In this document: positions 10,805 through 22,038 of the stretch, one piece after another | Layout of the letters: every line of letters starts with the position of its first letter | Numbering within the stretch: position 1 is the stretch's first letter | Assembly (NCBI GenBank): GCA_020466095.1 | Contig: CM035807.1 | Span: forward strand, 48,287,004-48,351,003 | Reading direction: 5' to 3' | Source of the DNA: Chlorops oryzae | Lineage: Eukaryota > Arthropoda > Insecta > Diptera > Chloropidae | Length of the DNA: 64,000 nt | Program-made: the position numbers and the translations under genes | Notes under the pieces: model-generated | The model's input: the letters and a program-made list of their open reading frames with translations, nothing else | Told to the model about the DNA's origin: nothing | The model's database searches: none

Positions 10805-12553
10805 TCTTGTTGAATAACTCTTATGTCTTGCACAGAATTACAACTTCAAATTCATTCTCTAGTCGCCGTGGCTAATGGGAGAGTTCTTACGATACAGTTG
10901 AGGCATTCAAAATCAGTCTGCCTGTTCAGTGGACGATGCTCAGTTTTTATAAGGAAATGATGCTGATCCTGCATTTCCCACGATAAGTGATTTCCGTTGA
11001 TTTTCCCAATTACCAAATTGCATAGCTTTTAAATGCAGTAGTGCTTACATTGCTTATGTTGTCCCCGCTGCTGTTGTTCTGTGCCAATTCTATTCATTGA
11101 CATTTTTGCTGTTGACGTTATATTCCAATTTTATTCATTGATATTATGTTGTCGGCGTTCTCGCCCTCGATCGGTTTTGAGCACGTACAATCCTTTGCGC
11201 AAAGCTTCTCAATCCGCTTCATTACTTTATGACTTACAAGCGCGTGCCTTTCTTGATGCCGCTTGCCTGTATTTGTCTATCATGGTCGTAGTCGCAAAAG
11301 TCTCTCAGCTTTCATTCCTTTGTTTATTTTTGACGAACAGTATCGTTGCTCAAATGCTCTAAGTCTCATGTTCCAATCAATTGTCTTTTAGTTTTGGTGA
11401 TCGTGGCTGAGGTTCATTGCATAGCCTTTTCAGTTCTGCATTCATTCATACTACGTCTCGATACTTATGTTTCTTGCGATCTATTTCGCAAATTTTTGTG
11501 CGGCTGTGACTCACAACACAGTACTCAACGGAGTGAAAGCTCACAGGAGGCAGCAAAAGCACGGGCAAGCAAATCAAATTAAACTGGTTAACGATTTAGT
11601 CACAGGCCGGTTTGTAAAATACTCTTCGGATTTCTTATCATTGACAAATATTATTACTATAGAGGTTTTTACGGCGAGCATATAATTCTTGTTTTCCTTG
11701 AATTGGTGTTTGGGAGATTTTTACGCCAAACAGGCAATTCGTACGTCAGAAGATTTGTACCCTAAGCAAGCAATAAAAACGTCAGCTTTCTCTTTACCTT
11801 CAAATTGTTGTCCGGAAATTATACCCTAAGCAAGATTTTTCTTCCCCTTCGAATTGTTGTTCGGAAGATTTTTACCTTGAGCAAGCTATTCGAACGTTCG
11901 GCGATTCCTTTCCCTTTCTCCACTAAGGTTAATACTCTGGAGATCTCTACCTTGGGTAAAAACTTCTTACACGTTTACCCTGTTGAATTGGCGTTTGGAA
12001 GACCATACTCTTTATATTGAACTTCTTTTACACGGCGAATTCAACGTTACAGCTTGAACGGTTGTATGCGGTCATCAACGAGTCAACTACACGCGATCAC
12101 CAGCAAAGACAAAGATCTCCGTTAATGCTTTTGCCACGTTCATCACTTCAACATTTTCGTCTTGATTCATTGTGCTCATCTTATGTTTCCGCTTTTGGCC
12201 TTTCTTCTCCAAAGTAAACGTTCGTAAGCTTATCTTTCTTGCTTTGTAAATTTGACCTAGTTAGATCAACAATTAACATATTTCGAACGTCATAAACTGT
12301 GATCCCGTAAGATACTAGAGCCCTTTCAGTTACATACTGGGTCTGTCTGTTCTTTACTTTCACAAAATGTTCCTGCTTTCGTTCAATGTCTTTACTTTTT
12401 TTAAAAATACCGTTCACATTAAGATTTTAAAAAGGGGTTGTAGCATAATTTGTATATTTCATAGGCATCGAATTATTCTTCCACTTTGAACAATATTTTG
12501 GATGTGACCGCAAAATAATTTCCAATGAAGTGTTTTCTCTTTATCGCAAAATA
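10805..12553. other. AT-rich spacer with a degenerate tandem array
   Basis: I see no gene that can be supported here. Between about 11698 and 12000 a phrase of the form AATTGTTGTTCGGAAGATTT, followed by ACC..GAGCAAGC, recurs at least four times (near 11700, 11804, 11850 and 11985) with variable spacing of roughly 50-130 bp. It is a decayed minisatellite or the internal part of an unrecognised repeat. The word GACTCACAACA (near 11510), the reverse complement of the gypsy LTR start, occurs once without further LTR similarity. Confidence 0.45.
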
Positions 12554-13000
12554 TACTACGTTTATGCGGCAGCTAACCGCATTTAAAAAATAATCGCGAG
12601 TAATAAAGTGGACATTTTTACGACAATCCAGAAACATGATTCAATTTTTTTCATGCTACCAGACTTAGAATAAAACGAAGTGACTAAGTAGTAAAATATC
12701 CGATTCCGGATATCCAGATATATTTATTCTCCTTTGTATGTAATTAACGCAAAAGCGGAAGGATATTCTTATGAATTGCTGTTCTTTTCCTATAAATGAA
12801 ACAAACAGCGCTGACGGATCGTCAAAAACAGAAAAATCAGTGAGAAAAGTGGCATGAGCTAGCGCATTTAATAAAATAAGTCACAAACCTCACGATTTAT
12901 TTTCGTGAGAAAGCTAATCGCGAGTAAGATTTATTCTCACCGTTTATACGTTAAAATTCGCTACTCGCGAATTCTTAATCGCGCACGTATAAACGTAGTA
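12554..13000. mobile_element. MITE with CTACGTTTATRCG termini, TA-flanked
   Basis: The left end TACTACGTTTATGCG (12554) and right end CGTATAAACGTAGTA (ending 13000) are inverted repeats. Similarity continues inward as a GCGAGTA block on both sides (about 12597 and 12962). The flanking bases are compatible with a TA duplication (element 12556-12998) or an ATA duplication. A further internal copy of the CGTTTATACG word lies near 12942. There is no coding capacity in about 445 bp. A Tc1/mariner-type non-autonomous element is the simplest reading. Confidence 0.6.
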
Positions 13001-13166
13001 ATACCTTTAAAAAATATGTTGTGCTGAAGTGAGTGTCGCATTTTGGAGTGGTTGATAACAGCACTTGTTGTTTTTTGTTGTTCGGTTTATAAAAGAAGGC
13101 CCTTTTAGTGCATAAAATAAAAACTTAAATATCCCAACTTACAGTTTTTGGTGTGGTAAATAAGAT

Positions 13167-13192
13167 ATGGTGAACATCGACGTTTCAGCTTG
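13167..13192 (+). CDS. Candidate first coding exon with splice donor
   Basis: A TATA-like tataaaag lies near 13087, about 80 bp upstream of ATG 13167. The short frame reads MVNIDVSA plus two bases, then a strong donor GTGAGT at 13193. TATA, ATG and donor together look like the first exon of a small gene on the plus strand. I could not find the next exon and do not recognise the peptide. It may equally be a chance combination in transposon-derived DNA. Confidence 0.2.
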
Positions 13193-13606
13193 GTGAGTCA
13201 ATGTCCTAAATAAAGGTTTTTCATCCATATCTCAGAACACGTAGGAAAATTTCCCCACATTTGAGGGGATTGTGCGGTTTTAGAAAACTTTTTACCACTT
13301 TTTTATAAATTGAATTTTTAACAGAGTACAATTCAAAAAACTAAATAAATCAAGAGATAAAAACAAAGTTTTTATTTCTTCATTTTCCTACTTAAATGGA
13401 GCAAAATAAGCTAAAAAAAAAAAAAAAAAAAAAAATAAGTCTGCGTTAATATCTGCAGAAGCGTATAATCTTTTAAGCACATTGCAATTTTTTTCGATTT
13501 TTCCCGATGATGCCCATGCCGCTTTAAATCTTAGAAGAGGTACCTCCGTTGATATGCGGCCAAGGATTTATTATCACTTAAATTAACTTGAGAAGCTAGC
13601 ACAAAA

Positions 13607-13612
13607 TTTATT
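13607..13612 (-). terminator. Polyadenylation signal of ASNSD1 (minus strand)
   Basis: AATAAA on the minus strand lies about 40 nt after the ASNSD1 stop codon. A second AATAAA on the same strand lies at about 13567-13572. Either could direct 3' end formation. Confidence 0.5.
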
Positions 13613-13652
13613 CATATTTCTAACATTTAACTCCATTATTTCATGAAATACT

Positions 13653-14102
13653 TTATTTCAGTGGGCAGTGCGCTGTGAAATATGCGGATATATCAGTTGC
13701 TTTTTGATGCTTATTGGCAATTCTTGAGCCAAACTGAATTGCTTTTTTTTTTAAATATGCACACCTTTTGAGGCCTAAACTGTAACCGTATATTCTTAAA
13801 AACAATTTATCACCAACGCCATCCGGAAGTGTGTAACACGATTTTTGGTAAGCTTGCATGCTTCTAAGGAATCGAACAAGGCCTTCCTCAATATAGGGTG
13901 CTCTTGGAGTTTTTTTTGTATCAGATATTACTCTATCATCTCTACCTAAATTTCTGGTTGAAATGCGCTGCCAATCGAGTTCTAATTCTGCAGAAACCGC
14001 CAGATTTTTTTCATAGCTGCCGCCAGGGCACTTGTTATAAGCATTGGCATGTCTTTTATATCCTCCAAAAAGCTCATCAGCACCGCTTCCAATGATCACT
14101 AC
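13653..14102 (-). CDS. ASNSD1: ASNSD1 terminal coding exon (asparagine synthetase domain)
   Basis: The exon gives 149 residues and a stop after a minus-strand acceptor (ttaatag before GTAGTG). The motif VVIIGSGADELFGGYKRH is the glutamine-dependent asparagine-synthetase-type loop. Next come ELDWQRISTRNLGRDDRVI and LPDGVGDKLFLR, then the family C-terminus QFGSRIANK. The order matches animal ASNSD1 (Drosophila CG17486), a protein with an N-terminal glutamine amidotransferase-like and a C-terminal synthetase-like domain and no settled biochemical role. The preceding exon (20207-20390) ends at a codon boundary, and this one begins in phase 0, so the splice is in frame. The intron is about 6.1 kb, or 12.7 kb from the duplicate exon, and is full of mobile elements. 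N-terminal exons, including the SGGxDS ATP loop, are not in the window. Confidence 0.88.
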   Translation of the reverse strand, partial: VVIIGSGADELFGGYKRHANAYNKCPGGSYEKNLAVSAELELDWQRISTRNLGRDDRVISDTKKTPRAPYIEEGLVRFLRSMQAYQKSCYTLPDGVGDKLFLRIYGYSLGLKRCAYLKKKAIQFGSRIANKHQKATDISAYFTAHCPLK

Positions 14103-15189
14103 CTATTAATAAAAAGAAAGAAATTTGAGTATGAAATGAATATCAATTTTTATTTTTATTTTGGGTTTCGTTATGTAACTGTCTACTGAAATAGTTTTCA
14201 TATTTCGAAAAAACGTCTTTATTTTAAATTCCGTCTAATTTGTTCAAAGTAAATAAAAAAAGGGGTAAGTACAGGTTTATAAGTACGTAGCTTAGAACTT
14301 TATAGCCTATCATTTTCGAACTCTTTATGCTTAACCTGTTCGTTTACACGGCTAGTAGCAGATTTTCCGCCAAAAAACCAGGAATTACAGTTTTGTCAAA
14401 AGACGGTACCTTTGCGATCTGATATATCGACACTTAAAACAAGTGAAGCCACGAATATTGATTGGGCCGAATAACAAACATTTGGTGCGCGAATACTCGG
14501 TAAGTAGTAAAGACTTTATGGGCATACTGCTTTCATATGCGACCAGGTGGTGTCTAGACGAAACCTCCCACTGAAATTCTTACCACGCTATTATCTTAAA
14601 TTTAAATTTTTCAGATAAAATTAAGAAAGATTTTATTGAATATTTGTTATGATTTTAAAGCAAATTTGCTGAACTTTAAGTTCTATTTGATCAAATTTAT
14701 CTACCTCGTTATGGAAAAAATTTAACTTTTAGTTACTACTGATATCTGCCATAACTTATTTCTATTATTCGGTACTCCACCGACTATTTTATCTTTTTTG
14801 CCGAATACCGATGTTTTAAAAAATAGCACTGTTTGAGCTAGCAAGCATTTTTTTCTAGCTTGAGTTCTATTTCTTGTTTCCACAAATTAATTAAAAAGTC
14901 GTACGAGTTCAAAAACGTTATAAATGTTTATTTCTTTCGCGTACAATTATAACTAAATACATTTAACTTTAAGTTTCGTTTGTCGAATAAAGCCACGGAG
15001 TTTGTTTATTGTTTAAACTAAAATTGCTAGATCACAGAATTTTTGCAAATTAAAAAATTCATCAATTAAGTTAAGTCAAAAGCCCAACGTAGTGACCATG
15101 ACATGAAAAATACAGAATTCAACAATGAAAAGAAAAATCTTTTTATAAACAAACTAACAAAATTTTAAAAATTATGTAGAATAAGATTT
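14103..15189. other. ASNSD1 intron, AT-rich, nothing recognised
   Basis: This is intronic sequence immediately upstream of the terminal exon. No frame, TIR or tandem repeat could be supported. The part after about 14900 may belong to the gypsy element whose RT begins at 15190, but I see no conserved residues before that point. Confidence 0.4.
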
Positions 15190-15392
15190 AGCCAAATTAT
15201 GCAAAAAATGTATTGAAATTTTTTCATTAGAATCGGATAAACTAACTACCAAAACCTTTTACAAACAAAAAATGAGATTAAACGATGATAGTCCCGTATA
15301 TGTTAAAATTATAGAATTGCGAATACTCAAAAAGCTGAAAGCAATAGACAAGTAGAAAAACTGATAAGTTACGATATTAAAGCGATATTATA
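15190..15392 (+). pseudogene. Gypsy pol fragment, start of RT domain
   Basis: Two frames together give the RT N-terminus of a 412/mdg1-like gypsy element. One has SLESDKLTTKTFYKQKMRL and DDSPVYVK. After a one-base shift near 15315 the other has NYRIANTQKAESNRQVEKL. It ends at a stop near 15392. The same kind of RT resumes at about 17780 on the same strand, so both fragments may be one element split by later insertions, including the 550-bp element at 15915. Confidence 0.65.
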
Positions 15393-15914
15393 AGGTCAAC
15401 AAAAGTTATTCCGGATCAACTGGATGTCATGGATAACGGCCACACATGCAGACAACCCCTAAGTTCCACTATTAAGCGCTGTCGTAATATTGACAAACAT
15501 TTTGTAAAAATAAATATGAAACCTTCGACCCAAATCTAGGCCACTTCAGAGATGTGCGAAAATTCACTTAGCCACGAGGATGACGCATGAACTCCAATGC
15601 ACTTTGTTAAGCTTTTTCTTGTGGGTATTTTCCGAAAAGTACACACACTAAACCTTTTCCATTAAAATAAAAGAAATAACTTTTTACTTTCAATCCTTTT
15701 ATTTAAAACAAATCAATCTAATGCTATTCACAATTTATTATCCTGCTCTATCTCCTGTATGTTTACTCTAAAACTGCCCTTATATCCTACTAAAACACTT
15801 AAATCCTCACTCGGAACGCAGAGGCCACTGGTGCGTACATACGTTCGAGTTGAGACTTCGCAAACTAAAATCCAAGTTCCTGTCCAGATATCAATCATTT
15901 GCTTGTATAGGGAG

Positions 15915-16464
15915 CAGAGTTCGAAAACAAACGAAACGATTCGCAATCGTTTGCTAAAAAGACCGAAACAAAAGGAATATTTCCAATCGTTTCGTATTCG
16001 AACACAAACGCAAACGCAAACTTTTCAAAGACAAATGGCACAAACGGTACGTTTGCCTTTTCGCTCATTTGGCTTTGCTTTGTTGCATAGGTACAATTGG
16101 AAACGAAACAAAAACGAAACGATTGCGAATCTTTTGTTTCTTTTCGTACTCTTGTTTGTTGTTCATAGCCTGTCGAAGACACAGCACGTAATAATCAATT
16201 TACTTGTTTTTTGTTTTAATTACCTAATACACCTTTTTTACTTTAAATAAATTTTTAAAAAAATTAGAATCAAGTCCTTTTTCATGCATTCATGCCATCT
16301 TCTAGTGTACAAAACCATTTGAAAACGTTTGCCGAAAAGTTTATTCTCAGAACTTTTGAATTCGCTCTCTTTGCTTGGCTGTCTAGATGAGCAGGTTCAA
16401 CTAATGTACGGAGTACGGTACGAAACGCGTTTAAAGGTTTCGTTTCGTTTGTTTTAGAACTCTG
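15915..16464. mobile_element. 550-bp hAT-type non-autonomous element with 8-bp TSD
   Basis: The ends are inverted: the left is CAGAGTTCGAAAACAAACGA and the complement of the right is CAGAGTTCTAAAACAAACGA, with one mismatch in the first 20 bases. They are flanked by a perfect 8-bp direct repeat ATAGGGAG at 15907-15914 and 16465-16472. CAG termini with an 8-bp duplication are the hallmark of hAT. The interior is built largely from short words such as AAACGAAACG in both orientations, and carries no transposase. It lies in the ASNSD1 intron. The perfect duplication suggests a fairly recent insertion. Confidence 0.85.
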
Positions 16465-16472
16465 ATAGGGAG

Positions 16473-17098
16473 AAAGTGTTTAGTCTTCACTTTATCGCTG
16501 CCATTCCATAATCTGGAACATCGCTGTTGTGTCGCAATCCTGTTTCGAAATAAATCATTTCGAAATCTCTCGCTGCTGAAGTTCTAGCTGTTGTTGTACT
16601 TTAAAATTGTTGACCCACTTTTATGCTCCAGTTCAATACACGCAAGTTTTCCGAAAATGCAAACGTTGCTGTTTGTGATTGTCATTCTCGCTGTCCGTCG
16701 TTTTCGCATGTCGTCGGTCTCACTCTTCGCCGTTCTCGCTGGTCGTCGCTGGCTGTCGCTTACTTGTTTATGCCAACGATCATATTACCATGCATTGTTT
16801 TCGGCTTCGTGGTTACTCATTTTCGTTGTTTCGACCTTGGCAATGAATTTGCAAGTTTGCTTCTGGCTTTCTGTTCAGTATCGTTGAAATCACAGCAGAT
16901 GTTGTTAATTTTAATTATTGTTCAGGGGAAATGCAGAAGGGTTGTGAGTAAAGACGACTCACAACAAATTCTAAAGGGTTCGAATTGCAAACCAAGCCCT
17001 CAGCGACCCAGAGCGATGCGGCCAAAGCCGTCTTTGTTCTATTTACCGCTTCATGCAACGTGACCGTAAGGTCAGAGCGGGCCCTGTTCTAATTTTAA
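16473..17098. other. Intronic spacer, possible LTR-element debris
   Basis: No coding frame is supported. A CGACTCACAACA word near 16962 is the reverse complement of the start of the gypsy LTR at 10213, but the adjoining sequence shows no polypurine tract or LTR-like match by eye. A CGTCG/CTCGC-rich tract at about 16685-16760 stands out from the AT background. Confidence 0.3.
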
Positions 17099-17511
17099 AG
17101 GTGCTCTCACACAATATGAATCGAGCAATATGACCTGTCAAATTTCATTCCGTATTCCTGTCAAAATTGGTTTGGAACATGCATTGTCTTTTTTGCACTC
17201 ACATGACACATATATGTCATGTCATGTCGATTAATTCCTTTGTTTTAAAATTATCAATTAATTAAAAAGCAAACTATATTTACCTTTTCCGACTCCATTT
17301 CGCGCAATTTTTATTTTTAAACGAAAACAGCTGTTTTCGCGTGTGCACACATACGATTATCAAATTAGTTTGAAAATCGGAAAAAGGAAGATGCACAGCC
17401 ATGTGGCTCAGTCATATGTATCGACATTCTTGCATTCACACGACATGCCAGCTTCGCTTGTGGCATATTTGACAGGTCATATTGCTCGATACATATTGTG
17501 TGAGAGCACCT
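17099..17511. mobile_element. 413-bp MITE with about 48-bp TIRs and TAA duplication
   Basis: Near-perfect terminal inverted repeats of about 48 bp begin AGGTGCTCTCACACAATATG. The element is flanked by TAA at 17096-17098 and 17512-17514. A TAA/TTA duplication with long AT-containing TIRs is the pattern of PIF/Harbinger-type MITEs. The interior has palindromic CATGACA..TGTCATG tracts and no transposase. Confidence 0.85.
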
Positions 17512-17779
17512 TAACTGCAAGCAATTCGACCGTTGGAATCATAGTCCAATTCTATGCGCGTGCATCACATGTGTCATGCAGCCCTTTTTGTCTCCGTTAT
17601 CCATTTTTATACATTTGATATAACTAAAAGTCTTAGATCTAATAAAGAATCAATCAGTGTAGAAGAAAAGGCACAAGCACGCGGGCCAATACTAGCTTCT
17701 GCCTTATACGCCGACTGCTTCAAAGAATATAAAATAAAGGCTTCTTACAAAAATAAGAATAATGTCTAATCATATAACA

Positions 17780-18175
17780 TGGGCCGTGCTATTTATTTTT
17801 CATGCCTAGATTAAATGCCAGGTTTTCACCAAATCGAACTTTCGAAAGACTCCAGTCATATTACATCATGTTCTACAAACCGGGGTTTATAAATATTTAA
17901 AAGACTTCCCTTTGGATTAAAGCTTGCACCTAAATCTTTTCAAAATATGATGACTTTAGCATTTCCGGGATTAGAACCAGACCAAGCTTTCCTATTTATT
18001 GAACCTGCAGGAAATTTAATTTACAACTACATCCAGATAAGTGCACATTTTTTACACAGGAAACAGTTTTTCTGGCACATAGATGCACAGACAAAGGAAT
18101 TATCCCCGATATTAGTAAATACGACACCATCAAAAATTATCCCGCTCTAAATGATGCAGATTCAACACGCGGCAC
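17780..18175 (+). pseudogene. Gypsy RT fragment lacking its catalytic YxDD segment
   Basis: In-frame pieces read GRAIYFSCLD, PGFHQIELSKDSSHITS, LPFGLKLAPKSFQNMMTLAF and PGLEPDQAFLFI, then, after a shift, NLQLHPDKCTFF and HRCTDKGIIPDISKYD. This is the palm and thumb of a 412/mdg1-like reverse transcriptase. The stretch that should carry YxDD, between FLFI and NLQLHPDKC, is deleted, and in-frame stops occur near 17810 and 17890. It is a relic in the ASNSD1 intron and may continue the fragment at 15190. Confidence 0.75.
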
Positions 18176-18920
18176 ACTGTGCCGAATGTTCAATCTAGCG
18201 CAAAAAGTCATAACTTGTTAATAGAGAGGCTTTGGTATCTGAACTTTTATACAGATAGAAACTTGAATTATACAATACCTGCGGTCATTTGGCAGGCGGC
18301 CTCAAGGGGAAGGAAAAGGGTGAATTCGTGTGAAAAATATATTGTACGTTTTTTTGATGGCACAGTCGTAATTTTTATTAAAAGAAATGGTACATTATAG
18401 TACGATATTTAAAGAATATGGTGTCACGTCGACTAATATTGCAATAATTTCCAAGAGACGCATGTTTTGGGAAAACCTTCGCTTTCCTACTACATTTTTT
18501 AAAGAAACTAAGGACTTTAGTAGGTATAAGAAGTGCGTAATTTTATAGGGCTTTATAGCGCTTTATAGCTCGAAACAAAATTTGCCTACATAAGCGTTAT
18601 TAATTGCAATTTTCTGTAAGAGTGCCATAACTTCAGGACAAAAGTCTTCAGAGTGTTGACGAAACTTTTGCATTCCGGACAAAGATGAAATCAATGGGTC
18701 TGAGGATATCAGAAAACGATTAAAAAGGTCTTCATTGTTTACCCTGCGCGTATGAAATTCTCGCACGTTTCTTAAGTCTTTCTATCTTAACTCATTTAGT
18801 GCCGACCCTGCAACAACATTGAATTTTCCATCAATTTTATTTTTAGTCGCCTTTATGGGTCTAAATGAGACAAGACTATTGTTTATTAAAAAATGGAAAT
18901 TTTTATTTTGAGATATATGA

Positions 18921-19025
18921 GGTGGTCGGAAAACCAACCATTGCCCAAAAGCATATACTTTTTATTTCATTTGTACCATATATATGGTGCACACACATTA
19001 GGCCGATGGTTGGTTTTTCGACCAC
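18921..19025. repeat. Foldback with GTGGTCG..CCAACCAT arms
   Basis: The left arm GTGGTCGGAAAACCAACCAT (18922) is complemented by the right arm ending CGACCAC at 19025, with a 60-bp loop containing a palindromic ACCATATATATGGT. Weaker inverted similarity continues outward. It is probably a small foldback or MITE end pair. No target duplication could be defined. Confidence 0.55.
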
Positions 19026-20206
19026 TTTTTGGAAACTTGAAATAAAATTTTAAAACCAAATGTAGCTTGCAAAATATTAAGCGAAATCAATATTTTAATC
19101 ATTTTCAATTTAATTTATTAATTTATGATGGTAAATTTACTCCTTGGGTTTGTAGTGCCAGTTTTGAATTCGAAAGTCACAGTTCTGAATAAGATAGAAG
19201 AAAACTGAGAAAAGGCAAAAAATCATGTATCTCGTGGGATGGGAAAACTAGAAGTGAAAAATTTTTCGTTTAAAGCAACGTTAGAAAGGCTGTTGGACAA
19301 ACTCAATTGCAAGTGTGAGATTAAGCTATGTAAATATAAACATGAAAATCGCATCTCCTTCTCTTACCCTAACAATATTAAAATTCTTGTCAGAGGTCTA
19401 GCTTAAATTAATAGTCAAAGAGATAAGGTTGGCTCTGTTGGGCAGCATCAATTTGGATAACAAGACCAACCTAAGCACAGAAGACAAATTAGTAAGCAAA
19501 AGATGTCGTTACTTGAACTTTCCGCAACGAAAAAAGCTGGATCATTGTCTCTTACAATGGCTGCCACACAGGCAGTTTAAACATTCATTTTGCTCTGACA
19601 GGCACAGAGATGACGTTGGTCGACCGTCATATCCAAAAACGTGCAGATATGTCGTAGTATATTGGAAGTAAACAGACCACAGATGGTTTAAGCCTGATCA
19701 TCCGCGAGAAAAACTTTCGTGGGCGGAGAAGGAACTTTGACACTGGGGGCATGGTAATGCATACTGGGCGTTGAATCTAGTGAGGTTGAATATAAATTCA
19801 GTTGATCACCATAATGGGCTTTGGCTTGGTAATAAAAGTCAATCCATTTCGAAGGTTCTGGGCACGAGACAGCTTCATATAAGCACAAACGAAAATTGGA
19901 AATCATCAGCCATTCAGAAACTTTTGATCATTAAGTATTTAAGGGTCAGAATTGGCTAAAAACGCCGGAAGTGTGTCGGTTTCAATATAAGCTAGTGACT
20001 TGGTTAGTTAAGTGAACTTGTTATGGATTAACAGACTAGTTTACCATCTGGTTGGACACTCATAACTATACAACAAAATTTTCTTAACAGCCCTTAAAAT
20101 TCCTATATAAAAGTATTTTTAGGATACCAGAGAGCACCTTTAGCTCTGTGATTTTGCATTCAACTGATTATCATAACGATTGGACTGTTGTAAAGAGATA
20201 ACTTAC

Positions 20207-20390
20207 TCGTGCAGTGGATCTATAGAAATCCTTATTTGCCATTCCTTCACCGTTCGATGCAAACCAAAAAGCTCCGCCAAGGGACTCATCCAGAACTGTG
20301 TTGAGTGGGTGTATTAAATGTTTGATCGTATTCGCCATTTCAAGTTGGTATGTGGTGCGAGTAACGTTAATTTCGACATAATTCCATTTC
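20207..20390 (-). CDS. ASNSD1: ASNSD1 internal exon (penultimate), copy 1
   Basis: On the minus strand an acceptor (attttcag) precedes one base and 61 codons, then a strong donor GTAAGT. Readable motifs are KWNYVEINV, KHLIHPLNTVLDESLGGAFW and FASNGEG, which align with the vertebrate ASNSD1 stretch around VEINV, LIRPLDTVLDDS and VWFASRG. It ends at a codon boundary and joins the VVIIGSGADE exon at 14102 in phase 0, exactly as in the family. The exon is 184 nt, not a multiple of three, and an identical copy lies at 26802-26985. Confidence 0.88.
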
Positions 20391-22038
20391 CTGAAAATTA
20401 AATGATATCTTGTGAATTTTCACAGAGCAAAAGATTTTATTGTGAAAATTGTGGGCTGCGGGGCTCAGTTTTCTCACAGCTCTTAACCTATTTTGGTCGA
20501 ATTTTACGATTTTTTCAACAACAACAATGTATATTTATGGTTAAATGTTCAAAGTGGGTACAGTGGACTTTAAGGTTTATTTACAAGAAAGGTAAAAATT
20601 TTTAGAAAAAAGCTTAAACTCGGAAAATTGCGACTTTAATGCCGTAAAAGAACTAAACAATATGATCATATTTTCCCCAGGAAGATGCCTTCAAAGGCAA
20701 TAGTAGCAAAGTACAACTAAGCCCAAGAAATTAAGATCTTGAGGGAAGCACTCGATAATCATCTGAAAACCAATTAAGGAAACTTTCTACAACAATTTCG
20801 TATAACTAGTCTAAGCTACTGCTCTCATTGAAACCAAAAAATTAACGCACCTAAGAGAAAATTAAAGTCTCTGCGCACTTTTTCTTGACGTTGGGCAAAA
20901 CATAAAGAAAGTCATGTCTTAACTTAATATCATGAAAATGTTTTCAAACCCTGTCGATGTACTAATTTTCTCTGATTGTCTTAAATTAACCCACGTTCAA
21001 ATGAATATAAAAACGTGCCGCCCAGCTAAGTAAAATTAAGGCAATAGCAGTTGATTTTATCACTTTACAGATAATACAAAAATTCCGTGCTATAAATTGT
21101 ATCCTTTTCATGGTAAACACCTATAATAGATGCTCGAAAATTCCGAACATCGTCATGATCTCTAAACCAGGAAAACTCCTTATTCCGTGCTTAAATTAAC
21201 CAATTGACATGCAGCCTATTGCTTTTGAGAAACGTCTCTCCGCTAATATTTTACCACCCTTGGAAAGCTCCTTGTACCAGTTTGGCCATAGTAAAAGCCA
21301 TAGCACCATTAAACAGGTAAAGAGAGTCAAGTTGGCGCGTCAATTGCGGAACGCTTAACGCTGCGGAAGTATTTCCAATCGGTGCAAGGTGTCGCGCGAT
21401 AGGCCAGAAATGGTAAAAGTTCAAAGTGAACATGAATCCTTTGCAATACCACCGTGTAAAACAATCGGGAGGTTTTCCCTCCTCATGTTTTTATTTTGAT
21501 TCTTCACAAAATCCGTTGAAGTTTTTTCTTTTTTTCCGTAACAATTACGCGTGTATACCGGTTAAACCCTTGCCAATATCCGTAAATTTTTTGGTACCGT
21601 TACCCTAACTATTACCATCATTTGACTCGATTTCATTCCCTGATTTTAAACAGGAATCGATTCAGTACATAGCAAGGTTCTTTTAAATTATCATTTTTTT
21701 AAAGCTAGCTTATCGAAACTTGAACTTTATAGGATAATGACATGACAAGAATCATGTATTCACATTGTACATTGTACGTTTAAAAAGAAATATATATATT
21801 TGTGACCATCAAGTTTATACTTTTATGAAAATTAATTCAAAAAACACCGTGTAACTATAAGACATCACAAAGCTTAAATTCTATGAAGATAACCAAAATT
21901 TTTGAAACTGCCTTTGCAATTATAATAACACTGCGCTAGTTCAAAATTATAACAAGCGGGGGACATCGTCATTAAACCTAATTTAGGTGCGGTGAGTCCG
22001 ATGGTATCATTGGTTTTGCCAAATTGGCTCTAGGTATT

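Noticed and set aside
15759..16250. 163-residue plus-strand ORF and its 95-residue antisense counterpart
   Set aside because: Both come from the repeated AAACGAAAC words inside the hAT-type element, and the frames cross its left boundary.
11500..16970. GACTCACAACA words near 11510 and 16962 as ends of reversed gypsy LTRs
   Set aside because: Only 11 bases match the start of the LTR at 10213. The adjoining sequence and the other LTR end are not similar by eye.
18563..18766. 67-residue minus-strand ORF (motif SSDPLISSLSGMQKFRQHS) as a transposase fragment
   Set aside because: It looks protein-like, but I could not tie it to a family, and no extension or termini were found.
19429..19906. Small ORFs in the duplicated block (plus strand from about 19429, minus strand 19688-19906)
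   Set aside because: The minus-strand frame differs between copies because of a one-base G-run change, there are no splice signals and no recognised motif.
21251..21433. 60-residue minus-strand ORF (and its copy at 27846) as a further ASNSD1 exon
   Set aside because: It does not align with ASNSD1, and the residues do not resemble the ATP loop or amidotransferase domains.
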